Below, in pieces: positions 49,551 through 59,037 of a stretch of DNA of 64,000 bases. Position numbers and translations under genes: made by a program. The notes under the pieces were generated by a model. The model was not told the origin of the DNA, searched no databases, and saw only the letters and a program-made list of their open reading frames with translations. Origin of the DNA: Aureibaculum marinum (GTDB lineage: Bacteria; Bacteroidota; Bacteroidia; Flavobacteriales; Flavobacteriaceae). How positions within the stretch are numbered: position 1 is the first letter of the stretch; every line of letters begins with the position of its first letter. The DNA is taken from assembly GCF_003813905.1 (NCBI RefSeq), contig NZ_RPFJ01000002.1, positions 457,131-521,130 on the forward strand. The letters run 5' to 3'.

Positions 49551-50347
49551 AATTCAGATTTTGAAATTTGATTAATTTTATTGAAAGAAGAAACAATACC
49601 TTTAATTAAAGAAGAACTCAATCCACTGTGTTCCATTTCATTTAATCCTTCTATTGTACATCCTCCAGGTGTTGTAACTCTATCTATTTCTTCCTCAGGA
49701 TGGTTTCCTGATTCTACCAATAATGTAGCTGCACCCAAACACGTTTGCATTGCCATTTCTTGGGCTATTTCAGCTTCAAATCCTAATTGAATTGCTCCTT
49801 GCGTTGTCGCTCTTATCAATCGCATCCAAAAAGCAATTCCACTAGCACAAATTACGGTAGCTGCTTGCATTTGCTCTTCAGGAATTTCAACAGAAACTCC
49901 CAATCTATTAAAGATAGACAATGCTATATCTATTCGCTTTTTGCCTTGTGAATTACCACATACACAGGTAATAGATTTACCTACCGAAATAGCAGTATTT
50001 GGCATAGACCGTATTATAAAATGCTGTTTACCAATAATTGATTCTATATGAGAAATATGAAATCCCGTAATGGTTGAAATAAGTACATGTTTTTCTGTTA
50101 ATACATCAGAAATACTTTTTAATATCCCTTCAAAATGACGAGGTTGTACTGCAAAAATTAAAATATCACAGTTTTTTACTGCTTCTTTATTATTGGAAGT
50201 TATTTGCACATTATCATATGCTGCCCAATCTTCAATACTTTCAATATTTCTTTTCGTAAGGTATAAAGTTGTATATGCATTATTTACAATAAGCCCTTTG
50301 GCTATAGATAAGCCTAAATTACCAGTACCTATAATTGCTATTTTCAT
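49547..50347 (-). CDS. proC: Pyrroline-5-carboxylate reductase
   Basis: 266 residues: N-terminal NAD(P) motif IGTGNLGLSIAKGL, FAVQPRHFEGIL, RSMPNTAISVGKSIT, and the C-terminal TPGGCTIEGLNEMEHSGL. Reduces pyrroline-5-carboxylate to proline. Its place among arg genes suggests joint control of the two glutamate-derived pathways. Confidence 0.95.
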   Translation of the reverse strand: MKIAIIGTGNLGLSIAKGLIVNNAYTTLYLTKRNIESIEDWAAYDNVQITSNNKEAVKNCDILIFAVQPRHFEGILKSISDVLTEKHVLISTITGFHISHIESIIGKQHFIIRSMPNTAISVGKSITCVCGNSQGKKRIDIALSIFNRLGVSVEIPEEQMQAATVICASGIAFWMRLIRATTQGAIQLGFEAEIAQEMAMQTCLGAATLLVESGNHPEEEIDRVTTPGGCTIEGLNEMEHSGLSSSLIKGIVSSFNKINQISKSEL

Positions 50348-50387
50348 GGAATAAGTTTAAATGTTGATTTGACTAATTGTATTTATA

Positions 50388-51365
50388 TTAAAAATAAGTT
50401 GCTTTTAATTCTAAGCCTTCTTTTTCATCAAAACCAAACATCAAATTCATATTGTGCACAGCTTGGCCAGAAGCTCCTTTTAAAAGATTGTCTGTAATAC
50501 TATTTATCAATAATTTATCTTTGTGCATATGCAAATGAACCAAACACTTGTTTGTATTTACAACTTGTTTTAGATGCAGCTCATTATCACTAACAAACGT
50601 AAAAGCAGCATCTTTATAAAATTTTTTATACATTAGTTGAGCGTCTTCTATACTCCCATCAAATTTGGTATAAGCAGTGGCAAAAATACCTCTACTAAAA
50701 TCTCCTCTATTGGGCATAAAATTTAGTTCGCTAGAAAATGACGATTGCAATTGCAACAAACTTTGATTAATTTCATCTAAATGTTGATGTGTAAAAGGTT
50801 TGTAATAAGAAAAATTATTATCTCTCCATGTAAAATGTGTTGTTTTTGATAATGATGTTCCTGCACCGGTCGCACCAGTTACTGCATTAATATGGATATC
50901 GTTTTGCAAAACATTATTTTTTGCTAAAGGCAACAATGCCAACTCTATAGTAGTAGCGAAACATCCAGGATTTGCAATATATTGAGCTGATTTAATCGCT
51001 TCTTTATTAAGTTCTGGCAAGCCATAAACAAATTTTGCTCCTTGAAAAACATTATTTTTTTCCAATCGAAAATCATTACTTAGATCAATAATTTTAGTAT
51101 TTTTTGAAAATTGATGTTTCTCTAAAAATTGTTTAGAATTACCATGTCCTAAACATAAAAAAACAACATCTACATCAGCATTTATTTTATCTGTAAATTT
51201 TTGATTCGTTTCACCTACTAGATCTTGATGAATACAACTAAATGCGTTGCCTGCATTTGAAGTACTGTAAACAAAATTAATTTCAACTTTTTTATGATGT
51301 AGTAAAATTCTAATCAATTCACCTGCCGTATACCCAGCACCACCAATAATTCCTACTTTTTTCAT
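50388..51365 (-). CDS. argC: N-acyl-gamma-glutamyl-phosphate reductase
   Basis: 325 residues. NADP-binding GIIGGAGYTAGELIRILL, the catalytic Cys in ANPGCFATTIELAL, VTGATGAGTSLSKTTHF, and the C-terminal Gly-Ala-rich LLKGASGQAVHNMNLMFGFDE. Reduces acylglutamyl phosphate to the semialdehyde. Confidence 0.96.
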   Translation of the reverse strand: MKKVGIIGGAGYTAGELIRILLHHKKVEINFVYSTSNAGNAFSCIHQDLVGETNQKFTDKINADVDVVFLCLGHGNSKQFLEKHQFSKNTKIIDLSNDFRLEKNNVFQGAKFVYGLPELNKEAIKSAQYIANPGCFATTIELALLPLAKNNVLQNDIHINAVTGATGAGTSLSKTTHFTWRDNNFSYYKPFTHQHLDEINQSLLQLQSSFSSELNFMPNRGDFSRGIFATAYTKFDGSIEDAQLMYKKFYKDAAFTFVSDNELHLKQVVNTNKCLVHLHMHKDKLLINSITDNLLKGASGQAVHNMNLMFGFDEKEGLELKATYF

Positions 51366-51410
51366 TTGTTTAAATAGTTTAAGCTTTAACTTTTATAATC
51401 CTCTTAAGGA

Positions 51411-52598
51411 TTATTTAGAATTATTTACTTGGTTAAAAATTTTATTTTGATTAGATAAAATCTTAATAAAACCTTTAGCATCTTCAGCGGTCCAACCGTC
51501 ATTCATTTCACCATAGGCAGCTACAGTAGAATTCATTAAATCATGTGCAGATTGAATTCCATCAAGAGAAAATCTATAAGGATATAATGTTATCATAACA
51601 TCGCCACTTACATTACTCTGAGCATCTTCTAAAAAGGCTTCAATATTACGCATTACAGCATCTAAATACTGACCTTCATGTAACATTGTACCATACCAAT
51701 TTGATAAATAATCTTTATGGTGCTGTTGCCATTTAGTTAAAACATGCTTTTCTAATAAATGATGAGCTTTAATAATTATTAAAGGTGCAGCTGCTTCAAA
51801 ACCAACCCTTCCTTTAATACCAATAATAGTATCACCAACGTGAATGTCTCTACCAATTGCATATTTTGATGCAATTTCATTTAAAGCTTCTATGTTTTCT
51901 ACAGGTGTTCTTTTTACATAATCTATAGCTATAAGTTCCCCTTTTTCAAAACTCAATTTTAATTTTCTAGGCTCTTTTTCTTCTAATTGACTTGGGTAAG
52001 CCGATTCTGGTAATGGATCTGATGAAGTTAAAGTTTCTTTACCCCCAACACTTGTACCCCACAATCCTTTATTAATAGAATATTGAGCTTTTTCCCATGA
52101 AAGTTCAACCCCATGTTCTCGCAAAAATTCAATTTCCGTTTGACGAGATAGTTTCATGTCTCTAATTGGAGTAATAATTTCAATTTCTGGTGCCAAAATT
52201 TGAAATATCATATCAAATCTAATTTGATCATTACCTGCTCCAGTGCTACCATGAGCAATGTATTTTGCTCCAATTTTTTTAGCATAAGTTACAATTTCAA
52301 TAGCTTGAATAATTCGTTCTGCACTTACTGAAAGCGGATAGGTATTATTTTTTAAAATATTACCAAAAATAAGGTACTTTACAACTTTATTGTAAAATGT
52401 AGAAATTGCATTAATGTTTACATAAGATTTTACACCTAACATATAGGCTTTCTCTTCTATACTATCAATTTCTTTTTGTGTAAACCCTCCAGTATTTACA
52501 CTAACCGCATGCACTTCAAAACCTTTTTCAGCTGATAAATATTTTGCACAATACGATGTATCTAATCCTCCGCTATAAGCTAAAACTATTTTTTCCAT
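51411..52598 (-). CDS. argG: Argininosuccinate synthase
   Basis: 395 residues. ATP pyrophosphatase P-loop AYSGGLDTSYCAKYL at the N-terminus, KYIAHGSTGAGNDQIRFD, and SAHDLMNSTVAAYGEMN at the end. Joins citrulline and aspartate. Shares one base with the GNAT gene upstream (TAATG-type junction), so the two are translated in tandem. Confidence 0.97.
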   Translation of the reverse strand: MEKIVLAYSGGLDTSYCAKYLSAEKGFEVHAVSVNTGGFTQKEIDSIEEKAYMLGVKSYVNINAISTFYNKVVKYLIFGNILKNNTYPLSVSAERIIQAIEIVTYAKKIGAKYIAHGSTGAGNDQIRFDMIFQILAPEIEIITPIRDMKLSRQTEIEFLREHGVELSWEKAQYSINKGLWGTSVGGKETLTSSDPLPESAYPSQLEEKEPRKLKLSFEKGELIAIDYVKRTPVENIEALNEIASKYAIGRDIHVGDTIIGIKGRVGFEAAAPLIIIKAHHLLEKHVLTKWQQHHKDYLSNWYGTMLHEGQYLDAVMRNIEAFLEDAQSNVSGDVMITLYPYRFSLDGIQSAHDLMNSTVAAYGEMNDGWTAEDAKGFIKILSNQNKIFNQVNNSK

Positions 52599-53245
52599 TA
52601 TTTCTTTTTGTTTTTATTTTTACCTTTTAAGAATACTGCTTGTTTTATATTTTTTAGTCGTTGTAATACTTTTTTGTTATAAGGGTGCTTAATTTCCTTT
52701 TCTTTATCTACTTTATTTTTTTTATCATTAGGATCATAAAGCATACCTGTACAAAGACACATCTTTCTTTCTGTACGCGTTAAAATGTCGTAATTTTTAC
52801 AGGTCTGACACCCTTTCCAAAAGGCATCATCAGTTGTTAATTCAGAAAAAGTAACTGGCTTATAGCCCAATTCATAATTAATTTTCATCACGGCTAAACC
52901 TGTAGTAATACCAAACATTTTAGCATTTGGAAATTTCTTTTTTGAATAATCAAAAATAACTTGCTTGATTTTTTTTGCTAAGCCTTGATCTCTGTAATCA
53001 GGATGTACGATTAAGCCTGAATTGGCAACAAATTTACCATGCCCCCAAGCTTCAATATAGCAGAAGCCTGCAAACTTATCTCCATCCAATGCAATAACAG
53101 CATTTTGGTTTTCAAGTTTGGTTACAATATATTCGGGTGTTCTTTTGGCAATCCCTGTGCCTCTTATTTTTGCTGATTCCGCTATGGTATCGCAAATGAT
53201 AGAAGCATATTTACTATGCTTTTTATTAGCAATAACAATATCCAT
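52598..53245 (-). CDS. GNAT-family acyltransferase, candidate N-acylglutamate synthase
   Basis: 215 residues. GNAT acetyl-CoA motif in GLIVHPDYRDQGLAKKIKQV (R/Q-x-x-G-x-A type), preceded by VIALDGDKFAGFCYIEAWG. C-terminal Cys cluster CQTCKNYDILTRTERKMCLC and a basic tail (KGKNKNKKK). It heads the arginine cluster, one base from argG, and no argA or argJ is present, so it probably acylates glutamate. I recall a related GNAT linked to arginine synthesis in Bacteroides, but cannot check it. Acyl donor unknown. Confidence 0.8.
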   Translation of the reverse strand: MDIVIANKKHSKYASIICDTIAESAKIRGTGIAKRTPEYIVTKLENQNAVIALDGDKFAGFCYIEAWGHGKFVANSGLIVHPDYRDQGLAKKIKQVIFDYSKKKFPNAKMFGITTGLAVMKINYELGYKPVTFSELTTDDAFWKGCQTCKNYDILTRTERKMCLCTGMLYDPNDKKNKVDKEKEIKHPYNKKVLQRLKNIKQAVFLKGKNKNKKK

Positions 53246-53336
53246 ACTATGGTAATTGATTGATTTAAATGTATTTGAAAAACTGTGTCTTTGAAAGAAG
53301 AACCGGACTCACCTAAGTTCATAAACATATATGATA

Positions 53337-53367
53337 CCCCTTACGGGCGACGGATGCCGCTGCGGCG
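53337..53367. repeat. GC-rich palindromic island
   Basis: About 31 bases of roughly three-quarters GC in an AT-rich gap. It has CCC-TTAC-GGG (53338-53347) and the near-perfect palindrome GCCGC-T-GCGGC (53356-53366). Its composition is unlike anything else in the window, which suggests a REP-like or insertion remnant. Whether other copies exist cannot be told from one window. Confidence 0.45.
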
Positions 53368-53632
53368 AATTGAAAAAGTAAAAATTGTATGTAGTTGTAA
53401 CATTTTCACACCGCAATATTACAACTTTTTATTAAAAACATAAAAAAAATTATCGCATTTATTTTTTTAATCCTCATAATTAACAACTCTATAATTTTAC
53501 CAACATGAAATTATGTAATTTTTAATCATATAAACTATTTACTAGTTATTTTTCAAACATCAAAATCTACATTTCTCCAATACCTTATTTTACAACATTA
53601 TAGCCCTAAAGTTTTTAGCATTAATTAACAAT

Positions 53633-53666
53633 TTTGCAATTTTAACCTTTTGGCTAGTTATTTTTG
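53633..53666 (+). promoter_or_regulatory. Promoter of the first lytic transglycosylase gene
   Basis: TTTG (53633-53636), a 22-base spacer and TATTTTTG (53659-53666), fitting the flavobacterial -33/-7 pattern; start codon 24 bases further. Confidence 0.6.
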
Positions 53667-53689
53667 AGACACTAAACGAATCAACTAAT

Positions 53690-55120
53690 ATGAAAAAGTT
53701 ACTTTCAATTGTTTTCTCTTGTAGTATTCTTTTTACTACAGCTCAAGGTGTTTCTACAGAAGATTATATAAATCAAGAAATTACAGATGAAGTAATTAGT
53801 GAATACTACAACAATAATATTAGTAAACATCAAAATACTAGTACCATTAATTTTAATAACAAAGAGCCCTTTACTTCAATGGTACTAAAAGAAAGATTGG
53901 CTTTGTTAAATGCTAAAACTCCATTTGATGTCCCATATAATGCTACTATAGAACGGTTTATAAGATTATATATTAGAGATAAAAAAGAAGCTATTTCTAA
54001 TCTAATGGACAGAGCTAATTATTACTTTCCTTTATTTGAAGAACATTTAGACAAATTTGATATTCCATTAGAGATAAAATACCTAGCGGTTGTTGAGTCT
54101 GCATTATTACCAACCGCAACTTCACATGCCGGAGCGAAAGGAATTTGGCAATTTATGTACCATACAGGCAAACAGTATGGACTTAATATTACATCTTATG
54201 TTGATGAACGTAAAGACCCTTTAAAAGCCACAATTGCAGCTTGTAAATACTTAAAGTATCTATATAATACTTTTGAAGATTGGGATTTGGCTTTGGCAGC
54301 CTATAACTCTGGACCTGGTAATGTAAGAAAAGCGATTACACGGTCTGGAGGAAAAAGAAATTACTGGAACATAAGACAATATTTACCACAAGAAACTAGT
54401 AGTTATATACCCGCATTCTATGCTATGTATTATCTTTTTGAATATGGTCATACACATCAAATATATCCAAATAATACTGAAATCAATTACTTCGATACAG
54501 ATACTATTCATGTAAATCAAAAACTAAGTTTTTCACAAATTGAACAAAAAACAGGCGTTACTAAAGAAACACTCACCTCTTTAAACCCTCAATATAAATT
54601 AGGTATAATACCATATTCTGCCAATAAAACTTATGTATTAACATTACCAAAAAATGCCATTGACACTTTTTTAAATAGCACTATTGAGGAATACAATGGC
54701 CAAGAAAACAAAGAAAAGATTACTCATCTAATACCAACTACTGATAACAGTTATGTAGTGCAACCCTCAGACAATCTTCCTAAAATTGCTAGAAAACACG
54801 GAATAACATTAAGTCAGTTAAAAAGATGGAACGGACTTCAAACTGATTTCTTAATTGAAGGGCAACGGTTGGTTATAACCGATAAAAAAAGTGAAGTTGC
54901 TCTACAAGTTCCTATTAAAGAAGTAGTTCAGAAACAAAAAAATGTAGCAAAACCAAAAACCTATAAAATATATACAGTAAAACAGGGTGATTCTCTTTTT
55001 GTTATTTCTAAAAAATTCAATAATGTTTCTGTAGATCAACTGCGTGACTGGAATAACATTTGGGGTGTATCTTACATAAAACCAGGCACTGAACTTAAAA
55101 TTTTAACAAGTACTGAATAA
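53690..55120 (+). CDS. LysM lytic transglycosylase (MltD-like), copy 1
   Basis: 476 residues. Signal peptide (to about TTAQ, residue 19), then an SLT/GH23 domain with the catalytic Glu136 in AVVESALLPTATS, GAKGIWQFMYHTGKQYGL, YVDERKDPLKAT and ALAAYNSGPGNVRKAI. Two LysM peptidoglycan-binding repeats follow (about 355-395 and 427-472). It cuts glycan strands in the periplasm. The second copy lies 188 bases downstream. Confidence 0.93.
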   Translation: MKKLLSIVFSCSILFTTAQGVSTEDYINQEITDEVISEYYNNNISKHQNTSTINFNNKEPFTSMVLKERLALLNAKTPFDVPYNATIERFIRLYIRDKKEAISNLMDRANYYFPLFEEHLDKFDIPLEIKYLAVVESALLPTATSHAGAKGIWQFMYHTGKQYGLNITSYVDERKDPLKATIAACKYLKYLYNTFEDWDLALAAYNSGPGNVRKAITRSGGKRNYWNIRQYLPQETSSYIPAFYAMYYLFEYGHTHQIYPNNTEINYFDTDTIHVNQKLSFSQIEQKTGVTKETLTSLNPQYKLGIIPYSANKTYVLTLPKNAIDTFLNSTIEEYNGQENKEKITHLIPTTDNSYVVQPSDNLPKIARKHGITLSQLKRWNGLQTDFLIEGQRLVITDKKSEVALQVPIKEVVQKQKNVAKPKTYKIYTVKQGDSLFVISKKFNNVSVDQLRDWNNIWGVSYIKPGTELKILTSTE

Positions 55121-55252
55121 TTTAGCAGGTCTTTTCACGTTATTCATACAGTTTGTTATTACAAAAAAACCTAAACAACTAATTAACAAATAGTTAATAG
55201 TGTTTTCGTTTAGGAATTTGCTTTGTAACATCAACTTAACAATTATTTTTTA

Positions 55253-55260
55253 TATTTTTG
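55253..55260 (+). promoter_or_regulatory. Putative -7 box (TATTTTTG) of the second lytic transglycosylase gene
   Basis: Exact TAnnTTTG 48 bases before the ATG, suggesting that the tandem copies have separate promoters. Confidence 0.4.
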
Positions 55261-55308
55261 TTTACTTCTAACCTTACTTTTTAGCGGTTAATATTTTAAA
55301 TATTTTAC

Positions 55309-56850
55309 ATGAAGAACTCCCTATACATATTCATTTTATTATTACCTAGCCTTTTGTTTTCTCAAAAAAACAACAATGAAATTAGTGATAATAAGGATAT
55401 TAACACCAAAAAAACGCTTAAGATTAATGCAGACAGTCTAAAGGTTAATCCACCAAAATTGATAGACCATGAAGATGCTAATTTGATAGATAGTTTATGG
55501 TTAGCCGCTTTAAAACAATCTGATTTAGGGTATGATTTTGAATATGTTAATCCGGATGAAGAAATTACTGACACATTAAATAGTGAACTTTCTACCGAAA
55601 TTTTGAAAGAAAGACTTGCCTATTTAAATAGTAAAACACCTTTTAACGTTGAGTATAATCCATCTTTGGAACGTTTAATTAAACATTATCTAAAAACACG
55701 AAAGAAAAGTCTAGGCATTTTAATGGGAAGAGCTGAATATTATTTTCCAATGTTTGAAGAGCATTTAGACAAATACAACATCCCTCTAGAAATTAAATAT
55801 TTAGCAATTGTAGAATCTGCCTTGCGTCCAAGAGCAAGATCTAGAGTAGGAGCTTCAGGTTTATGGCAATTTATGTACTATACTGGTAAACAATTTAATC
55901 TAGAAGTAAATTCGTATGTAGATGAAAGGCATGATCCCTTAAGAGCAACTGAAGCTGCATGTAAATTTTTATCTCAATTATACGATACATTTAACGATTG
56001 GGACCTTGCTTTGGCGGCCTACAACTCTGGTCCAGGTAACGTATCAAAGGCTATTAGACGTTCTGGTGGCAGTAGAAATTACTGGAATATAAGACATAAC
56101 TTACCTAGAGAAACTGCAGGGTATCTACCAGCTTTTTATGCTACATTATATTTGATGGAATATGCCAAAGAACATAACATTAAAGCACAAAAATTTATCA
56201 CACAGAGATTTGAAACTGATACTGTTATAGTAAAGCAACAAATTACTTTTGATCAAATAAATAAAGTTTTAGAAACTGATAATGAACTTTTAGAAGAGTT
56301 AAATCCGCAATATAAATTAAAAATAATTCCATACGTAAAGGGTAAAAATTATACGTTACGTTTGCCTGTACATCTTATAGGAAAATTTGTTTCTAATGAA
56401 GAACAAATTTATGCCTATGCAAAAGAAGATTTGGCAAAAAGAGAAAAACAATTACCTAAGTTTCAAACTTCACCAGAAAGAATACGCTACAGGGTAAGAA
56501 ATGGAGATTATTTAGGTAAAATTGCTCAGCGTTATGGTGTAGGTGTTTCACAAATTAAAAGATGGAATGGTTTACGCTCAAACAATTTAAGAATAGGTCA
56601 ACGCTTAACAATCTATCCAAGAAACTTTAAAACAGCATCTTCTAGTAGTACTAAAAGTGTAACAAAAAAAACTAAAACCCCTACTCCAACTGGTGATTAC
56701 ACAACCTATACCGTTAAAAAAGGAGACTCATTATGGATTATATCTAAAAAATTTCCTAAAGTTTCTGTTCAACAAATTAAAGATTGGAACAATATTTGGA
56801 GTGTCAAGAATTTAAAACCTGGCACAAAACTTAAAATTTACAAAAGCTAA
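55309..56850 (+). CDS. LysM lytic transglycosylase (MltD-like), copy 2
   Basis: 513 residues with the same plan as its neighbour: signal peptide (to LLFSQ, residue 19), a low-complexity Lys/Asn/Asp linker, an SLT domain with Glu169 in AIVESALRPRARS, GASGLWQFMYYTGKQFNL, ALAAYNSGPGNVSKAI, then two LysM repeats ending in KNLKPGTKLKIYKS. The linker before the last LysM is Ser/Thr/Lys-rich. It clearly arose by tandem duplication with copy 1 but has diverged. Confidence 0.93.
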   Translation: MKNSLYIFILLLPSLLFSQKNNNEISDNKDINTKKTLKINADSLKVNPPKLIDHEDANLIDSLWLAALKQSDLGYDFEYVNPDEEITDTLNSELSTEILKERLAYLNSKTPFNVEYNPSLERLIKHYLKTRKKSLGILMGRAEYYFPMFEEHLDKYNIPLEIKYLAIVESALRPRARSRVGASGLWQFMYYTGKQFNLEVNSYVDERHDPLRATEAACKFLSQLYDTFNDWDLALAAYNSGPGNVSKAIRRSGGSRNYWNIRHNLPRETAGYLPAFYATLYLMEYAKEHNIKAQKFITQRFETDTVIVKQQITFDQINKVLETDNELLEELNPQYKLKIIPYVKGKNYTLRLPVHLIGKFVSNEEQIYAYAKEDLAKREKQLPKFQTSPERIRYRVRNGDYLGKIAQRYGVGVSQIKRWNGLRSNNLRIGQRLTIYPRNFKTASSSSTKSVTKKTKTPTPTGDYTTYTVKKGDSLWIISKKFPKVSVQQIKDWNNIWSVKNLKPGTKLKIYKS

Positions 56851-56931
56851 ACCTATTAAATCTGTTTTAGTCTAATATATTTTAGATTTTTTGCTGGTTT
56901 AGAAAAAGTAAAACTAAACCTATTAAAACCT

Positions 56932-57897
56932 ATGAAAACCCTATTAACACTAGCAGTTGTAAGTATTTTTTTTATTTCTTGTAATTCAAAAAAAACTGAA
57001 TTAACTTTAAAAGAATCCAATAGTAGAATAAATCATTTAACCATAGTTATAGAAAATAACTTATGGAAGGGAGAAATTGGAGATTCACTCAGAAACATTA
57101 TTGCCGCACCTGTATTAGGTTTACCTCAAGAAGAAACTCAATTTACAGTTAATCAAGTTACTCCAAAGGCTTTTTCAAGTTTATTTCAAAGAAATAGAAA
57201 TATTCTTTTTGTAGGTATTGACCCTAATGAAGGATATTATACAAAACCTAATATTTTTGCTGCTCCACAATTAACAATGACTATTTTTGGAAAAGACATT
57301 AAAACATTAAGTCAACTAATTCAAAGTCATAAAGAAGACATTATTTCTGTATTTAAAAATTCTGATTTAAAATTATATCAAAAAGAACGTACAGAAAATC
57401 ACATGGAGTATAACGCTATAAAGACGTTTACAAATTTAAATTTCAAATTAAACATACCTCTTACATATGCTGTAGTTGATGACACAGGAGACTTTTTATG
57501 GTTGCGACAAGACATTTCAAAAGGTAGTTTAAATATTATTGCATATGAGTTGCCTTTAACAGAAAAAGACAGCATTGCAAAAAATATAGTTAAGGCTAGA
57601 GATACGATAGGTAAAAATCATATACCTGGACCTATAGAAGGTTCTTACATGGCAACAGAAGCAGCATTTACTCCTTTCATTAAAGAAGTTCAGATTGATA
57701 ACAAACCTGCTTTTGAAACTAGAGGCACTTGGGAAGTACCTGGTCAATTTATGGCAGGACCGTTTTTAAATTATACCATTTTAGACAAAGAAAACAATAG
57801 AATTTTAGTTATTGAAGGCTTTACCTATGCCCCATCAATTAACAAACGTGATTTTATGTTTGAACTTGAAGCTATATTAAAAACACTAAAAATTTGA
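56932..57897 (+). CDS. DUF4837 family lipoprotein
   Basis: 321 residues with a lipoprotein signal (FFISC, Cys17). Body: INHLTIVIENNLWKGEIGDSLRNIIAAPVLGLPQEET, FLWLRQDISKGSLNIIAYELP and GTWEVPGQFMAGPFLNYTILD, typical of DUF4837, a Bacteroidota-only family of unknown function. It ends 12 bases inside the convergent apbE gene. Confidence 0.88.
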   Translation: MKTLLTLAVVSIFFISCNSKKTELTLKESNSRINHLTIVIENNLWKGEIGDSLRNIIAAPVLGLPQEETQFTVNQVTPKAFSSLFQRNRNILFVGIDPNEGYYTKPNIFAAPQLTMTIFGKDIKTLSQLIQSHKEDIISVFKNSDLKLYQKERTENHMEYNAIKTFTNLNFKLNIPLTYAVVDDTGDFLWLRQDISKGSLNIIAYELPLTEKDSIAKNIVKARDTIGKNHIPGPIEGSYMATEAAFTPFIKEVQIDNKPAFETRGTWEVPGQFMAGPFLNYTILDKENNRILVIEGFTYAPSINKRDFMFELEAILKTLKI

Positions 57898-58890
57898 TGT
57901 TTTAAAGGTTTTTATTTCTCCATTTTTATCACTGTAGATTATAAAAACTTTTAATTGATTTTTATCTTTTAAAAAGATTTTTGCATTTTTTAGTGACATT
58001 GTCATCATAGCTGTAGCGTAAGCATCGGCATCAGCACAATCTAAATTGGTTATTACTGAGACACTTAACAAGTTGTTACGTGAAGGATAACCTGTTTTTG
58101 GATTAATAATGTGTGCATATTTTTCTCCTGTAATTGTATCTATTTTAAATTTACGATAATTACCAGAGGAAGCCATTGCTTGGTTGCTCAATTCAACAAC
58201 TTTTTCAATAGAGCGTGTTCCATCAAAATTAGGATTTTCAATACCTACTTTCCAAGGTCTATTTTTTGATAAATTTATTCCTCTAGACCGAATTTCACCT
58301 CCTATTTCAATCAAATAATTTTCTGTGTGTTTTGCCTCTAAAAATCGTCCAGCAACATCTACCGCAAACCCTTTAGCTATTGCATTAAAATCAAAATAAA
58401 TACTATCATTTAATTTTTTTATTTTGCCATTATGTAATTTAACTTTATTAAAACCTACTAATTTCATAAGTTGTTCAACTTTAGCAGTATCTAATTGTTT
58501 TAAAGCCTTTTTAGGACCAAAACCCCAAGCATTAACTAACATTCCAATAGTTGGATCAAAACTACCGTCTGTTTCTTCATATATTCTTGAAGATTTTTTA
58601 AATACCTCTTTAAAATAATCATCAACAACAACAGTTGTATCTCCTGCATTAATTTTAGAAATATCAGACGTATTTATATAGGTAGACATTGAATTATTAA
58701 TCAAGTTGAACAAGCTATCAATAGACTTAGTAAAATCTGTTTGATTGTCATTATAATATGTGATATGATATGCTGTTCCAAAAGCCAATCCTTCTATTTT
58801 TACAGGTTCAGTTATATCCGTTTTTTTACAAGATAAAAGGGCAAGTAAAAACAATAAAACGTAAAAAGTTCTTATGGTAAAAAATCTCAT
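57886..58890 (-). CDS. apbE: FAD:protein FMN transferase
   Basis: 334 residues with a lipoprotein-like signal (LALLSC, Cys21). It has GLAFGTAYHITYY, FDPTIGMLVNAWGFGP, DFNAIAKGFAVD, EIGGEIRSRG, HIINPKTGYPS and DADAYATAMM (Mg/FAD site). ApbE attaches FMN covalently to flavoproteins such as NqrB/NqrC or RnfG. Targets are not in the window. Confidence 0.95.
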   Translation of the reverse strand: MRFFTIRTFYVLLFLLALLSCKKTDITEPVKIEGLAFGTAYHITYYNDNQTDFTKSIDSLFNLINNSMSTYINTSDISKINAGDTTVVVDDYFKEVFKKSSRIYEETDGSFDPTIGMLVNAWGFGPKKALKQLDTAKVEQLMKLVGFNKVKLHNGKIKKLNDSIYFDFNAIAKGFAVDVAGRFLEAKHTENYLIEIGGEIRSRGINLSKNRPWKVGIENPNFDGTRSIEKVVELSNQAMASSGNYRKFKIDTITGEKYAHIINPKTGYPSRNNLLSVSVITNLDCADADAYATAMMTMSLKNAKIFLKDKNQLKVFIIYSDKNGEIKTFKTSNF

Positions 58891-58922
58891 TTTTTAGAAA
58901 ATTATTTATTTTAAAGAGAAAA

Positions 58923-58930
58923 CAAAGTTA
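58923..58930 (-). promoter_or_regulatory. Putative -7 box (TAACTTTG) of apbE
   Basis: Exact TAnnTTTG on the minus strand, 32 bases upstream of the apbE ATG. On the opposite strand, a one-mismatch box TAACTTCG (59000-59007) may serve the divergent OmpA-family gene. Confidence 0.4.
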
Positions 58931-59037
58931 AAGTATTATTTTGGAGTATTACTTTGTTAAAATCTTATTAAAATATTCGTTACACAAATATATTTTTAAT
59001 AACTTCGCATTAAATTAAACAATCAATATTTAAAACC

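Larger units (their letters stand above)
53246..53689. other. Long intergenic region between the arg cluster and the lytic transglycosylases
   Basis: 444 bases between divergent genes. It is very AT-rich apart from a GC-rich island at 53337-53367. A full promoter for the plus-strand gene lies at the right end. I see no clear promoter for the arginine cluster; the nearest is a one-mismatch minus-strand box (TAATATTG, near 53412-53420). Confidence 0.7.
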
